This document shows, in pieces, positions 1-10,710 of a stretch of 64,000 bases of DNA. Under the pieces are notes generated by a model. That model worked only from the letters and a program-made list of their open reading frames with translations, was not told where the DNA came from and searched no databases. The stretch comes from Brachionus plicatilis (Eukaryota; Rotifera; Eurotatoria; Ploima; Brachionidae). The position numbers and the translations under genes were made by a program. The stretch lies in contig QEOQ01000350.1 in NCBI GenBank assembly GCA_010279815.1, forward strand, positions 62,001-126,000, given 5' to 3'. Within the stretch, counting starts at the first letter, position 1, and every line of letters begins with the position of its first letter.

Positions 1-567
1 TTAAACTGAAAAAATTTTAAATTCACCTTTTATTTAAAAAAAATTTTTATTTTTATTATCTTTTTTATGAAACATTATTCAAATTTTTTAGTAAAAACTT
101 AAACTTTGTCTCATTTATTACATTTTATTTTTTTTTAATTTTTTTTTTACATCCCCTTTAAGGCGTTCATTGAAATAAATAATTAAATTATGAAACGCAG
201 ATTTGGCAAATGCACTAGCTACTTTTTCAGCCTTGTTTTATCATCGATAATTTGATGTAAATTTTTATTAAAAATAACCAACTTATTTGGTTTTTTTTTA
301 GAAAATCTCAGAAAATTTTTATTTAAATCAATATTAAAACAAAAAAGCACATTTTTTATATTTTTAAATATTGAAAGCTTTATTAAAATTTTAAATCTGC
401 AAACAGTGTGAAAAAATAAAAATATCAAGCCGAATTATGTATATAACACATGGTTAAGGTTAGAAATTGTTTTCTCTGAAATCAAAAATCTCTCTGAATT
501 TAAAATTATTCATAATTTTTAATTTCTTAATAATCACTTTACATTTTTAATTGACTTAAGTTTAATA
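1..567. other. A/T-rich retroelement debris
   Basis: No gene is visible. A copy of the hairpin-type retroposon 3' end lies near 149-190 (an AAGGCGTTCATTGAAATAAA-type string). The rest is poly-A/T-rich sequence with short chance reading frames only. Confidence 0.5.
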
Positions 568-669
568 AAGCTGTTTGTAGATGACGCCAAACTGATGATG
601 ATCACCATTAACAACAAAATAGACGTACAAAACCTTCATATAGATTAAATTGAGGTATGAGCCAAAAAA
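568..669 (+). pseudogene. LINE reverse-transcriptase remnant (catalytic D-D box)
   Basis: The plus strand reads KLFVDDAKLMMITINNKID, the stretch around the catalytic F-x-D-D box of non-LTR reverse transcriptases (family form: K-L-[FY]-A-D-D-[AS]-K). It continues with VQNLHID, a stop, and then a segment whose expected Trp codon is TGA. No open frame extends to either side, so this is a dead, heavily truncated copy. Basis: motif seen; family assignment from general knowledge of LINE reverse transcriptases. Confidence 0.55.
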
Positions 670-2040
670 TCTTAATGAAGAAAAAAAAATTCTATTCAGT
701 GCTACTTATTTTTCAGTTAAAGTCTATAAAAATTTTTTTAAGGTGAAAAACTTTTTTCTTGGGAATTTTTTAATCCATGCATTTTACCTTTTATTTTCGA
801 AAAAAAGGTCAATTAAAAACCGTTTTTAAGCTAAAATATAAATAGCAAATATTTGTGATAATTTAAATTAATCATTTTTTAAAATAACAATTTTAAATTT
901 TAATTTTTTTGACGTGTTGACCAATGATACCTATGAACATAAAATGAAAATGTTCTCACAAAATTAAAATAATATTTTTATAAAATTAAAAAATACATAA
1001 AGAAAGATTAAAATTAAATATACAATTATTTTTAAACAATTTTTATTAACAAAAAGACATGATGGAATTTTGAAATTTATGAAAGTTTTAGTTATTTGTC
1101 AAAAAAGAGTTTCCCTGCTTCTGTTTTTTCTTAAGCTAATATTTACATTTTGATCGTGATTTGAGTCCTTGAGTGGTGAGGTCAAAAAAAAAAAAAAAAA
1201 GAAAACAGAAACTAGAAAATAGAAACTTTACTAACTAAAAACTTGAATAATAATTTAGAAAATTAAGGAAAAAAAAAAATTATGTATTTATGAACATTTA
1301 AAATTCGCTATGGAAAAGTACTCTTCATTTTTCTTACAATTATTTTTGTCCTAATTGTTTAATTACTTTATTTTATTATTTTTTTTTATTTTTACATCGC
1401 CTCCAAGGCGTTCATTGAATAAATATTATTATTATTATTATTATTATTATTTACATTTGTTTAATTTTTTAATTATTAAAATTTATTGTGAATTTACGCT
1501 TGAAATCGATTAAAACTCTCAGTCATTTACAATTTTTGAGATTTTAGTATTTTTCTGTCCTAAAATAACTTGTTTTTAGAATTGATTTTACCATAATTTT
1601 GGTAAATTACAATTAACATGAGTGAAAAATAGTAAAAAAAAAATTGAAAAGGAAATTAAAATGTATTGATTCGATCAGTATCCATCTTTCTCAATTATCT
1701 AATAAATCAAAGTTTAGAATTACAAAATAAGTTAGTAAAAAATTAAACTCTTGTGTAAAAATGGATATTAGACTTTTATGAAAATTGAAAGCTTTGTTGA
1801 AATTTAATTTTGAGAAATAAATGAAAATTACAACTCAAAAGTCAAAAATATTTAAAGACCTTTTTTATTTATATAAAATATTTTTCCAAGTTTTCATTTA
1901 GATTTATCGAGTTAGAATTTGTAAATTCACAAGTTGAGTATAAAAAAAAAAATTTATTTTCAAAAATTTTATTTTTAAAAATGGAAATAAGAATTATAAA
2001 ACAGACTTTAACAAAAAATTGAAATAAATACAAATTTTTT
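670..2040. other. Gene-free spacer downstream of the sFRP gene
   Basis: A/T-rich sequence without a supported gene, apart from the T1 tail described separately. Short open frames here have poly-Lys/Phe/Ile composition expected by chance at this base composition. Confidence 0.5.
1391..1450 (+). repeat. Retroposon 3' tail, hairpin type (T1), with (ATT)n
   Basis: TTTACATCGCC, a short loop and GGCG form a small stem, followed by TTCATTGAATAAATATT and about nine ATT units. The same arrangement recurs near 149, 23651 and 33104 on the plus strand and near 28281 and 32980 on the minus strand. A terminal stem plus a simple-repeat tail is typical of 3' ends of CR1/L2-like LINEs and of SINEs that borrow them. 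Confidence 0.6.
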
Positions 2041-2046
2041 TTTATT
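2041..2046 (-). promoter_or_regulatory. Poly(A) signal of the sFRP gene
   Basis: AATAAA on the minus strand, about 45 nt after the stop codon of the sFRP reading frame, inside an A-rich run. Position and sequence fit a cleavage/polyadenylation signal. Confidence 0.5.
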
Positions 2047-2088
2047 TTTTTATCGTGAAAAAAATTCCTAAGAAGAAGAAGAAGGGTC

Positions 2089-3498
2089 CTAGAAAAAAAA
2101 TAATCTATTGTCCGCTTTGATAATTTCCGAGGCAGTTTTTTGAATGTCCCGACACATATTAGTCTTGTCAATGGAATCATTTTCCAAATAATCAATAAAT
2201 GGCCTAGCCTTGTTCCACTGAATGACATTGGTCAAATAGACAAGTCGAACATTTCCGGCCTCGTTCCTCTTGGTCCAAAAATACCTATTTCTCGCATTAA
2301 GTGGAACTCTTCGCTTACGCTCATTTAGCTTCAGGCTGGAAGAATTCAAAATATTTGCCATGAACAAATATTTACTATTTATTCTTCTGGCTCCTTTTTT
2401 CAAACGCTGGCACACGCAATGATTTTTCTTCCTATTCTCAAACCTTTTCCTAAGCTTTCCATTTTCCATCAAATTTCTGATCCTCTTGCGCTTGGACTGA
2501 GCCAAGCCGGGCTCTCTGGCCTCAAAAGCCCGGCTGGCATCCGGTCCGGACATCTGCAAATGCATATTGGACATCAGATACAAATTCAACTCATACGGAT
2601 CATAGTACTCCTCGGATGGATACACCACTTCTTTCACATAATTTCTCAGCTGACTCCGATTGATGTATTCTGCACCTTTGAACACTTTTCTGCTCCGCCG
2701 GCTTATCTTAATGTACAACGAGGCTGTTCTGTTCATTCTGTTGACCATTGTTTTTTCTCTTGGCCTCAAGTTGGTCAGGTCCAAGCGGCTTATTCTAATT
2801 GTCTGAATGCGTCCCCTGAGAACAACATCGGAATTGCAGTATCCGTGCACAATTTGTTCCATGTCCAGGCGATCTTTGCCGCAGCCAAAACAAATTGGGT
2901 CCTGTAAAAAAATGCTGTCTGAGGCCTTGGTCCGCGAGGGCTTTACTTCTGCTAGAGCTGTTGTTGTAGTAGTGGTCGCAATTGAAGTGGTGGTAGTGGT
3001 TGTAGTGGTGGGTTCCATTGGAACAGGAATCATTCTGTCCGATGATGGAACGCAGAGACCATTTTCGGGAAATTGGCTACAATTGAACATGGACGGCCAT
3101 GGATAGCTGTATCTGAGCATTTGGCCCTCACAGCTTTGTCTGACCGACTCGCACAGAGACCTGCACGGATAGATGGCTTGTGCTTGTTCGACGCACACAG
3201 GCGCGAACATCGAGCACAAGAACAACTGGGCGTCTTTGTGGCAATTGAGCGACAGCAGTGGAACCCAAGCGGACGACTGGTACACAACCTCTTCCACCGA
3301 GTCGTGTCCCAGTAGATTTGGCATTTTCATTTGTTTGTAGTTGATGTTGTGGCACAAGCTCATGTTGGATGGTATGCTGATACAAACTGGCTTGCCATAA
3401 AAACTCGAGTCCCAGTCGGACATGTGCGGGTCGTACATGTCCAGAAGAGAATAGGACCGGGTGTAATGGACCATCATCATTAACAAAAATACCACCAT
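2089..3498 (-). CDS. sfrp: Secreted Frizzled-related protein (sFRP1/2/5-like)
   Basis: A 469-residue secreted protein predicted to bind Wnt or Frizzled outside the cell and modulate Wnt signalling. Residues 1-16 form a hydrophobic signal peptide. Residues 39-149 form a Frizzled cysteine-rich domain with the ten expected cysteines (39, 49, 86, 95, 102, 112, 116, 123, 140, 149) and the sFRP1/2/5-type strings MPNLLGH, FLCSMFAPVC and YPWPSMFNC. Residues 163-183 are a threonine-rich linker. Residues 203-449 form a C-terminal netrin-like module with cysteines at 203, 206, 221, 361, 363 and 449. The protein is longer than typical sFRPs (about 300 residues) because the netrin-like part carries long Lys/Arg-rich insertions, especially 335-375. 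The coding region is uninterrupted. TTTTTTTTCCAG lies 16 nt before the ATG, suggesting an intron in the 5' leader. Orthology to a specific sFRP is inferred. Confidence 0.93.
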   Translation of the reverse strand: MVVFLLMMMVHYTRSYSLLDMYDPHMSDWDSSFYGKPVCISIPSNMSLCHNINYKQMKMPNLLGHDSVEEVVYQSSAWVPLLSLNCHKDAQLFLCSMFAPVCVEQAQAIYPCRSLCESVRQSCEGQMLRYSYPWPSMFNCSQFPENGLCVPSSDRMIPVPMEPTTTTTTTTSIATTTTTTALAEVKPSRTKASDSIFLQDPICFGCGKDRLDMEQIVHGYCNSDVVLRGRIQTIRISRLDLTNLRPREKTMVNRMNRTASLYIKISRRSRKVFKGAEYINRSQLRNYVKEVVYPSEEYYDPYELNLYLMSNMHLQMSGPDASRAFEAREPGLAQSKRKRIRNLMENGKLRKRFENRKKNHCVCQRLKKGARRINSKYLFMANILNSSSLKLNERKRRVPLNARNRYFWTKRNEAGNVRLVYLTNVIQWNKARPFIDYLENDSIDKTNMCRDIQKTASEIIKADNRLFFF

Positions 3499-3514
3499 TT
3501 TGGCAATTTTATCT

Positions 3515-6015
3515 GGAAAAAATTTTTTTTTTAATTTATTTAGGAAAAAATGGGAAATTTATTGGGGAAAAATGGGAAAATGTTTTGGAAAAAAGTGCTT
3601 TTAAATAAGAAAAAAATGTGAAACACCTTTAAAAGAGGCAAATGTGTTCTTTTGATCGGCAAAAAAAAAATGCAAAAAAAAAAAAAATAAAAAACGGTGT
3701 GACAAACTGATTGATTTTTGTCTGCTGTTTATGAGATAATTGATGTGTTTTTATCATGATAGATCTAAACTTTGACAAATTAACAACTGAACATGTCTCT
3801 TTATAGTCTAGCAAAATAATTTTAAAATAGAAAAAGTTTGCTCATTTGCATTCGCAGCTCAAGTCGAGTTAATTAAATAGCCCTTAAGTCCGAATTAATT
3901 AAAGAGTTGAATTATGGCTGATTCCGACAGATCGATAAGTCTCGATGGGGCATGGATGAGCCGCCGCAAATGTATCCAAATCAAGCGTTTATCTTTTTGC
4001 TATCTTAAAAATAAAATATGAATCATTTGTTATCTTGATCCAAGTTTAAATTAGGCCGGCCCCGGTCCAAGCAACCATTCAAAGTTAAGATTGTTCTATT
4101 TGGAATTTTTTCTGACAGGTTCAAATTTTGTTTATCTTTAATTATTTGCCCAAAACAAAATATTTCTCATTTCCCCTTCATTTTACGAATACAATACGCA
4201 TTTTTGAGAGTGTGAACAACCATCAATTCATTTATCAAGCAAAATTATTCACCAACACTAGCTAATTTAAAACAAATTCCAAATGAATTAATTAAGTTAC
4301 CTAAGACCGTCTTTATTTTATTGAATAAATGATTTTTTGAATTAATTAAAAAATTGATTTTTTTCCCTAGACTTTTTATGAGAATAAAAAAATTCTTAAT
4401 TTATTAATTACACATTGCGTAATCTATTAATTATTGTTTAGTAATAAAGAAAAAATTTTGAATGAGAAATTTTATTTGATTCAAGTGTTGCCCGTTTATT
4501 GACTTATTTAAATAAAAGGAAAGACAAATATACAAATTAAGTGGTAAATAAATTTTTCCGTAATGACAAATAAAAAAATTTTCAGAACCGAAATTATCTA
4601 ATAAGATAACAAAAAATCACTTAATAATAATTAATAATAATGATTAGCGACTTGAATTTCAATTTTTAATAAGAGGTCTTTAATTTATCTGATCACCTCT
4701 CATGTTTCGAAAATTGCCTTTTCTTTTCATTTAGACTTTTTTCAAAACTATTATTGTATATTTTCTTATTTTTCTTTGAATACTTTTGTAAAAAAAATTT
4801 AAAATAATCTTTGAGATTTTCCAAAAAAAAATTCTAATAAAAAAATAAAATTGTATAAAATTGTAAAAATTTAATTAAAAAAGACAAAATTGATGACGAG
4901 GATTCATTCGAAAAAAATTAAATTTTGATTTTTTTGAATTTAAAAACTTGAAATAATTCTTTCAATTTTTAAATCTTTTAAAAATTATAAAAACTTGACT
5001 AACTGAGAAACACCAAATCTCGAAATTTGTTTTGTTTTAAAAATGACTTCTATTTTTAGTTTTTAAATTCTTTTCAAAAAAATAAATTGTTTCTCCGCAA
5101 ATTTAACAGAAACCTACTTTTAATTTTTCTTAGTATTTTTCATTTTTATTGATTAGATTTTTCATATTTTCCTGTTTTTATCGCATTTCAAAAAACCATT
5201 TAATTATAATCAAAAAGATTAGAAAAAAATATTTAGAATATGTTAAAATAAATTGGCCAATTTATTTAATAGAAAGTTTTATAAAGCCTACATGATTTAT
5301 AAACCATCCGATTGAGAATTTAATTCTTTAAAATCTGCTGAACATTTTGCTTTTATTGGTATCAAAAAAGGCTGCAAATATTTAGTTGATTCTAAAATTA
5401 CGATCTGTTGTTTATTTTGATCCCGGCCATATCATAAATCAGAAAATATATCAAACATATAACTCTTACTCTGTTAATACTCTTAAATGATTTATGATGT
5501 ATAACAGAGTATTTAAAGGCCGAATTTCTTTAATCTAAAATTCACTTTTTAATAATAAATGAATTTAAGGTAAATTCGATAATTATTTCACCATTTTTTA
5601 TATATACTTACATTAAGGCGTGGTTACTTTTCTATAGAACCTCTTAGCAGATCTTTTAATATAATAGTAACAGGGTATTAAAAAATCTGAGAAATATTTT
5701 ATTTTGTTGAAAATAAAAAAAAATTAAAATTTTAAAATTTTAAAAATTAACTTTTCAGTAAGAAATTGCTGACCAAAATTATTTGAAAAAAAGTCAATAT
5801 CATTTCATCGCGATATCCGAGTTCTATTTTATTCAATATTAATTGAGAGAACCTCTGAGTTTATCCGAATTGTCTTCGTTTAAACCATCATTTGTGAAAT
5901 TTAAATTAAAATTGAATTTAAATAAAAAAATTTAGATTAACGAATTTGAAATTAAATATTTTACATTATAACAAAAAAAAAAATTGTATTTGTCAAAAAT
6001 TTTCAATATTTTAAA
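3515..6015. other. 5' flank of the sFRP gene, no other gene seen
   Basis: The first 800 bases upstream of the sFRP ATG are less monotonous than the rest and hold several TTATCT/AGATAA (GATA-factor type) words, for example around 3990-4040 and 4130. They may include promoter or enhancer elements; this is inference. From 4300 to 6015 the sequence is A/T-rich, with a short inverted repeat at about 5430-5500 (ATCATAAATC / GATTTATGAT) and no coding signal. Confidence 0.35.
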
Positions 6016-7334
6016 TACCGTATCCCCTTGTTTAGCGACGCATGCTTTAATACCATGAAAAGGATATTTGGTGCATGGTCTAACATAGACCTCGCAATGT
6101 TAAATTTTTTATTTTAAAAGTCCTATGGGTCACATAGTCGATACATATTAAAAACGTAGCGTTTATAATAGAAATTCAAATAGAAAAGCAGAGCTTCAAA
6201 AAAAGTCTCTATTAGAGACTCGGGGTTTTAAACTTAAAAAAAAATTAAATATAAAAAATATTTATTGAGTTTATTTTATAGATGCGGCGTTAGAGTTATG
6301 GTAAAAAAAATATTAAAAATATTAAAAAAGTTTAATTTTAATTATTGACCCAGCATTTAAATTTAAAATTTTAAGACAAAAAAGAGAAAAAAAGAATTAA
6401 AAAAAATTATTTTTTCGATTTATTCGTAGAACCTTTCTTTCTTCCTAGTGGCTTTCTAACTGAACCATTCTTGTTGTAAACAACTGGCGTACTAACACTT
6501 GTTGAAGTATTTTCTATATTTTGTTGTATTGGGATATCTTGCAATGGCAAACGTTGAACGGTGTGACCCTGTTGTGTACCGACAACAATGGGAATATTAT
6601 TATTCTGACTATATTTTGGTGGATCGTTTCGAACCATCATTATATCTAATGGGATTTGTACTGATGATATACACTGGTAAATATTTGGTGTTTGTGAAAT
6701 AGGGGCTAAATTTACTTGAGACGATGATTACCAATATATAGTCAGAATAATAATATTCCCATTGTTGTCGGTACACAACAGGGTCACACCGTTCAACGTT
6801 TGCCATTGCAAGATATCCCAATACAACAAAATATAGAAAATACTTCAACAAGTGTTAGTACGCCAGTTGTTTACAACAAGAATGGTTCAGTTAGAAAGCC
6901 ACTAGGAAGAAAGAAAGGTTCTACGAATAAATCGAAAAAATAATTTTTTTTAATTCTTTTTTTCTCTTTTTTGTCTTAAAATTTTAAATTTAAATGCTGG
7001 GTCAATAATTAAAATTAAACTTTTTTAATATTTTTAATATTTTTTTTACCATAACTCTAACGCCGCATCTATAAAATAAACTCAATAAATATTTTTTATA
7101 TTTAATTTTTTTTTAAGTTTAAAACCCCGAGTCTCTAATAGAGACTTTTTTTGAAGCTCTGCTTTTCTATTTGAATTTCTATTATAAACGCTACGTTTTT
7201 AATATGTATCGACTATGTGACCCATAGGACTTTTAAAATAAAAAATTTAACATTGCGAGGTCTATGTTAGACCATGCACCAAATATCCTTTTCATGGTAT
7301 TAAAGCATGCGTCGCTAAACAAGGGGATACGGTA
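6016..7334. mobile_element. Large palindromic (foldback) element with 605-bp arms
   Basis: Positions 6016-6620 and 6730-7334 are reverse complements in constant register: paired coordinates always sum to 13350. The stretches compared show no indel and one mismatch near the loop. The loop, 6621-6729, is unique. The outer ends read TACCGTATCCCC and GGGGATACGGTA, so the element abuts a TA on each side, as for TA-targeting DNA transposons. No longer target duplication is seen. The arms encode an AT-hook-like reading frame, annotated separately. The near identity of the arms implies recent origin or homogenisation. Which transposase moves it is unknown. Confidence 0.85.
6407..6640 (-). CDS. 77-codon reading frame with AT-hook-like tail inside the palindrome
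   Basis: The frame starts in the unique loop and runs outward through the left arm. Residues 1-55 are polar, Gln/Asn/Thr-rich and unrecognised. The C-terminus contains RKPLGRKKGSTNKSKK, resembling an AT-hook minor-groove binding tail. Because the arms are mirror images, the right arm repeats the same codons on the plus strand (6728-6942), but without an ATG in frame. It could be the last exon of a captured gene, a transposon-encoded DNA-binding tail, or non-functional. Function unknown. Confidence 0.4.
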   Translation of the reverse strand: MMVRNDPPKYSQNNNIPIVVGTQQGHTVQRLPLQDIPIQQNIENTSTSVSTPVVYNKNGSVRKPLGRKKGSTNKSKK

Positions 7335-8559
7335 AATTATTGACTTAATTACTTTTATATTTTATTTGCCTAATACTCAGTTTTAGCTTTTATAATTGAT
7401 TAGAAGCTTGATTATAAAATCCAAAATATATGAAATTGAGGTTAACTATGATAAAATCTCAAAACAATAACTAAAACAAAAAAATATGGAACATTTTACC
7501 AATTTAAATTTTTCCAGTTACAAAAAATCGGTAAAACTATTAGAAGAGCAATTTATGGAACAAAATCACAATTAATTAAGTGAATAAATAAATTACTAGT
7601 TATTGACCTAAATTAAAAAGAACTTTTTAATAAAATTTTGATTAATGAGCTTAATAAAAAAAAATTGGATGAAAAGTTAGTGTACCTGTTATTCTTTTTC
7701 AAAAAAACTGATATATATATAGCAAAAATAGCTTTGGAATGAAAATATTTTTTTTTGCTTTTTCTAATTTATTGTTAATTGTCAGAAAAAATTGTCTTTA
7801 ATTATTTTTTAAAGTAATACTAAAAACGAAAAATAATAAAATATATTTATTTTGTCTTTCTGATAGTCTTTTTTGTTTGCTTTAGTGTCTTTGAAAATTT
7901 CAACTAATGGTGCCTGTTTTGATATTTACGTAATCCCTCACAAATAAAAATATTAATAATTAAGCTCTTTAAAACATGAAGATAGGTTAAAATTTAAAAA
8001 AAAAAAATTAATAACGATTTGTTAACCTTAATCTTGATAATCAAGACTAATTTATATTTTAAATAACTTTTCTTGTCATAAAATTGATAATAAAAAAATT
8101 TACATCAAATAAATAGAAAAATATGTCAAATAGATTAAATAACATTGATGATCTAGAAATGATGAAGCTCAAAAAAGGTAATAAAAAAATAAAATAGTTT
8201 GTTAACTAGGTTTTTTTGAACAAAAGAAATTTTAGTCTAGTGACAAAATTTACACAAAACTTATGTGTTATAAATTCTAAAAATAAAAACACGAAATGCC
8301 TTAAAATCTGAAATAAAAGAAGGTAAGAATAAAACTAAGCAAAGGCGGTCATAAAACAGGTGAGTGTAAGAACTCGATCTGACTAATGTGGAACAAGATT
8401 AATTTCATAAACAAAAATAAACATATAAATATATTGTAAGATACTTAATATTAAGGGTAATTAAAAATTGTTTTCTTTAAAGTCAGATTAAAATTATAAA
8501 ATACTTGGAATTAAAATGTTTGCATTAAACAAGTTATTAATTGTCGAAAAAAAAAGATT
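7335..8559. other. A/T-rich spacer without recognised genes
   Basis: No coding or RNA signal is supported. The short open frames match chance expectation for this composition. Confidence 0.4.
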
Positions 8560-8975
8560 ACACTATAAGCCATATTAAGAAAATAACACTATCGCTACAT
8601 CTAAAGAATAATAATTTGAAAATATAAAAAATGTAAGACCGCTTAACTTTGAGAATTTCCAAACTTTTTTTGAAGTAGAACTCAAGTCAAGTGCATAGAC
8701 AGTAATATCAAATAATTTTTTGATTTTTTGGATTCCAAGAAATAAAATCACCAAATTGATTTCAAGAGTATCATCGTTTAAATGTCCCAAAATGTTGATA
8801 AATCCTACAATTTTCAAAGTCAAATAGCAGGCTGCCAGAATCTGCTAGGTTTGAAAATTAAAAGTGATTTGTGTCTTAGAGAATTTCCATTTTTATTAAG
8901 ATAATAGTTAGGAGGATCCCGGACAGTTTTGAATCGTCATTAACCTCCCAATCTTTGAGAATTAAGGAAATACGA
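8560..8975 (-). pseudogene. Decayed LINE reverse-transcriptase fragment
   Basis: Reading the minus strand, NDDSKLSGI near 8930 resembles the F-A-D-D-S-K catalytic box of LINE reverse transcriptases. Further along, ILGHLNDDTLEIN and LGIQKIKKLFDITVY followed by DLSSTSKK match in order the segment after the catalytic box in CR1/L2-type enzymes (G-H-x-N, then D-L-G-V-x-x-x-D-L). Stops and frame changes break it. The order of motifs supports the call; similarity at each motif is weak. Confidence 0.4.
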
Positions 8976-9161
8976 ATTTAAGAAAAGTATAATCTATGTT
9001 ATTTTCATATATAAAAAAATACTGATGTTAGGAATTATTTTATTTATTAATATTAAATATAAAAGAGACAGAGCAATATTTTAAAAATTGATGCAAACAT
9101 AAATAAAAAAACAAAATTTGATTTTTTTTTCAAAATTAATTAAAATTTTTTTTTTAATTTT

Positions 9162-9382
9162 TTATCTAGCAGGTCTACCGCGTTTTCTTTTTGCTGCTGA
9201 CTTACTGTTTCTTACTTCTTCTAATCGTATTTTTATTGTAACAGGTTTCTCATTGACTATTGACTCAGAATCAGACTCATTACCACAAAAATACCAATAT
9301 ATTAAATTAATTGAGATTCATTAGGCTTAAGAATTAAAGTCTGAGTTTTGGCTTTCGGGCGACCAGGACGATCTTTCTTTTA
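9162..9382 (-). pseudogene. AT-hook protein remnant, frame-shifted
   Basis: Two AT-hook cores appear on the minus strand in different frames. The upstream one, near 9360, reads RPGRPKAKTQT and ends at a stop near 9303. The downstream frame (9162-9314) has an acidic stretch ESDSES and ends SAAKRKRGRPAR then stop. One gene tail with a frameshift, or two exons, would explain this. AT-hooks bind A/T-rich DNA and are common at the ends of transposon-derived proteins. No start or partner domain is visible. Confidence 0.4.
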
Positions 9383-9480
9383 AGTGGAATGTTTATAAAG
9401 CTACAAAGTTCTGAATTAAATAAAATTTTAAAAATATACTTAATTTTACCATATTTTACCTTTTTTTTTACCTAAATTAG

Positions 9481-9690
9481 CATGGATTTGTCAAGAAAAA
9501 GTCATGTACATCTGATCTTCTAGAAACTCCAGATTTCATCTCAATGAGGGTAGATAAAAGTATTCCTGTTGATGTGATTCTACTGGATTTTGCGAAAACA
9601 TTTGATACTGTGCCGCACAGAAGACTAACAGCTAAATTGAGAGCATATAGTCTGGATGGTCTGAGACTAAATGGAATGAAACTTTCTTGA
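9481..9690 (+). pseudogene. LINE reverse-transcriptase fragment (fingers/palm)
   Basis: Seventy in-frame codons including the stop. They begin HGFVKKKSCTSDLLE, continue with IPVDVILLDFAKTFD, then TVPHRRLTAKLRAYSLDG, and end at TGA. This is the motif order of non-LTR reverse transcriptases, including the first catalytic aspartate in the LDFAK-x-FD motif. The fragment is cut at both ends and the second catalytic box is absent, so it is inactive. It looks like a CR1/L2-group enzyme; clade assignment needs a tree. Confidence 0.75.
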
Positions 9691-10587
9691 AAAATAGAAG
9701 AAAAAGCGTTATTTGAATAATTTATTTTTTCTTTCTTAGAAAATAAGGTTGGAAAAAATTGAAATTTTTTTTTATTATAAAATTTGATAAAATTTTGTCA
9801 AAAATATTATTTTTAAATACAAAATGTATAAATTGTTTAAAAGTGGTTAAATATTTTAATATTTAAATTTTAATATAAATTGTTTAATATTTATGTCTTA
9901 ACTTCTAAAAATTAAAATAAGAGATTAATAAAACAATCTGGCGATTATTTACTTCTATTGTCGCACCACACTGTGACTCTACCATCAATTATAAAAATTT
10001 GATTTTGCTTTTAAAATTCAAAAAATATGATTTTTAAGAGATAAAGGAAAAATATTGAAAATCAAATATCGAATTTGATTTTGTATTTAAATATTTCTTT
10101 AATTTAGATTTAATAATAGTTTTAAATACTTAATAAGTTTTTAAGATATTTGAATATAAATCGAATACAAAAAAATTTCTCTTTAGAATTTGGACAAAAA
10201 ATTAAGCTGATTTATTTAAAAATTTAATAAAAAGACAAAATATTAATTTTTTTAGCTTTGAAAAATATCAAAACTAAAGAAGCGTGAGCGTTGTTAAATT
10301 TTTGGTAAATTTCAGAAGAATTTCAATTACTTGTCTAAATAGTTAATTTAACTCTACTACTCAATTCCAATCAAAAAGATTAATTTCTGAAAAAAATTAA
10401 ACAAGTATTTTATTTTTTCTTTATTTTTTTCTTTATCAAAATAAATACAGTTTAAGTAAAAAATCTGAATTTTAGCCATTTAATGAATTGAAAAGAAGAA
10501 TTAAATTATATTTCAAAACTGATTATTAAAGTAAATTTTTTTGGTGTTAATTAGCCATAATAAACTATTATTTAATCATTTAATTGT
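9691..10587. other. A/T-rich spacer
   Basis: No supported gene or repeat boundary was found by eye. Confidence 0.35.
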
Positions 10588-10710
10588 TAGGTTTTGTGAA
10601 ATTCAGTACAAAATTATAAAAAATTTAAAAACTTTTTTTCTAAAAGTTTAAAATTAGTTCCGTGAATCCAATATGTTGCAAAATTCAAAGTTGAAGGTCT
10701 GCTTTCAATC
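10588..10710 (+). repeat. Half copy of the repeat also found at 12371-12692
   Basis: GGTTTTGTGAAATTCAGTAC and the following 90 bases match one arm of the inverted-repeat unit at 12371-12692, with the same order of words (TTTTTTTCTAAAAGTTTAAAATTA, then a GTTGCAAAATTCAAAG-like end). Confidence 0.5.

Noticed and set aside
1421..1450. (ATT)n run as a CRISPR-like or functional microsatellite
   Set aside because: It is the tail of a retroposon end; the window is eukaryotic and has no spacer-repeat structure.
2419..3315. Several plus-strand reading frames of 80-162 codons opposite the sFRP gene
   Set aside because: They are antisense shadows of the sFRP coding region; the minus-strand product has ten ordered Frizzled-domain cysteines.
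3629..3814. 61-codon frame upstream of sFRP
   Set aside because: Poly-Phe and poly-Lys composition from homopolymer runs; no splice or domain support.
6499..6851. Frames of 67 and 80 codons beginning MLKYFLYFVVLGYLAMANVE in both palindrome arms
   Set aside because: They are the opposite strand of the AT-hook-type frame and appear twice only because the arms are mirror images. The apparent membrane protein has no independent support.
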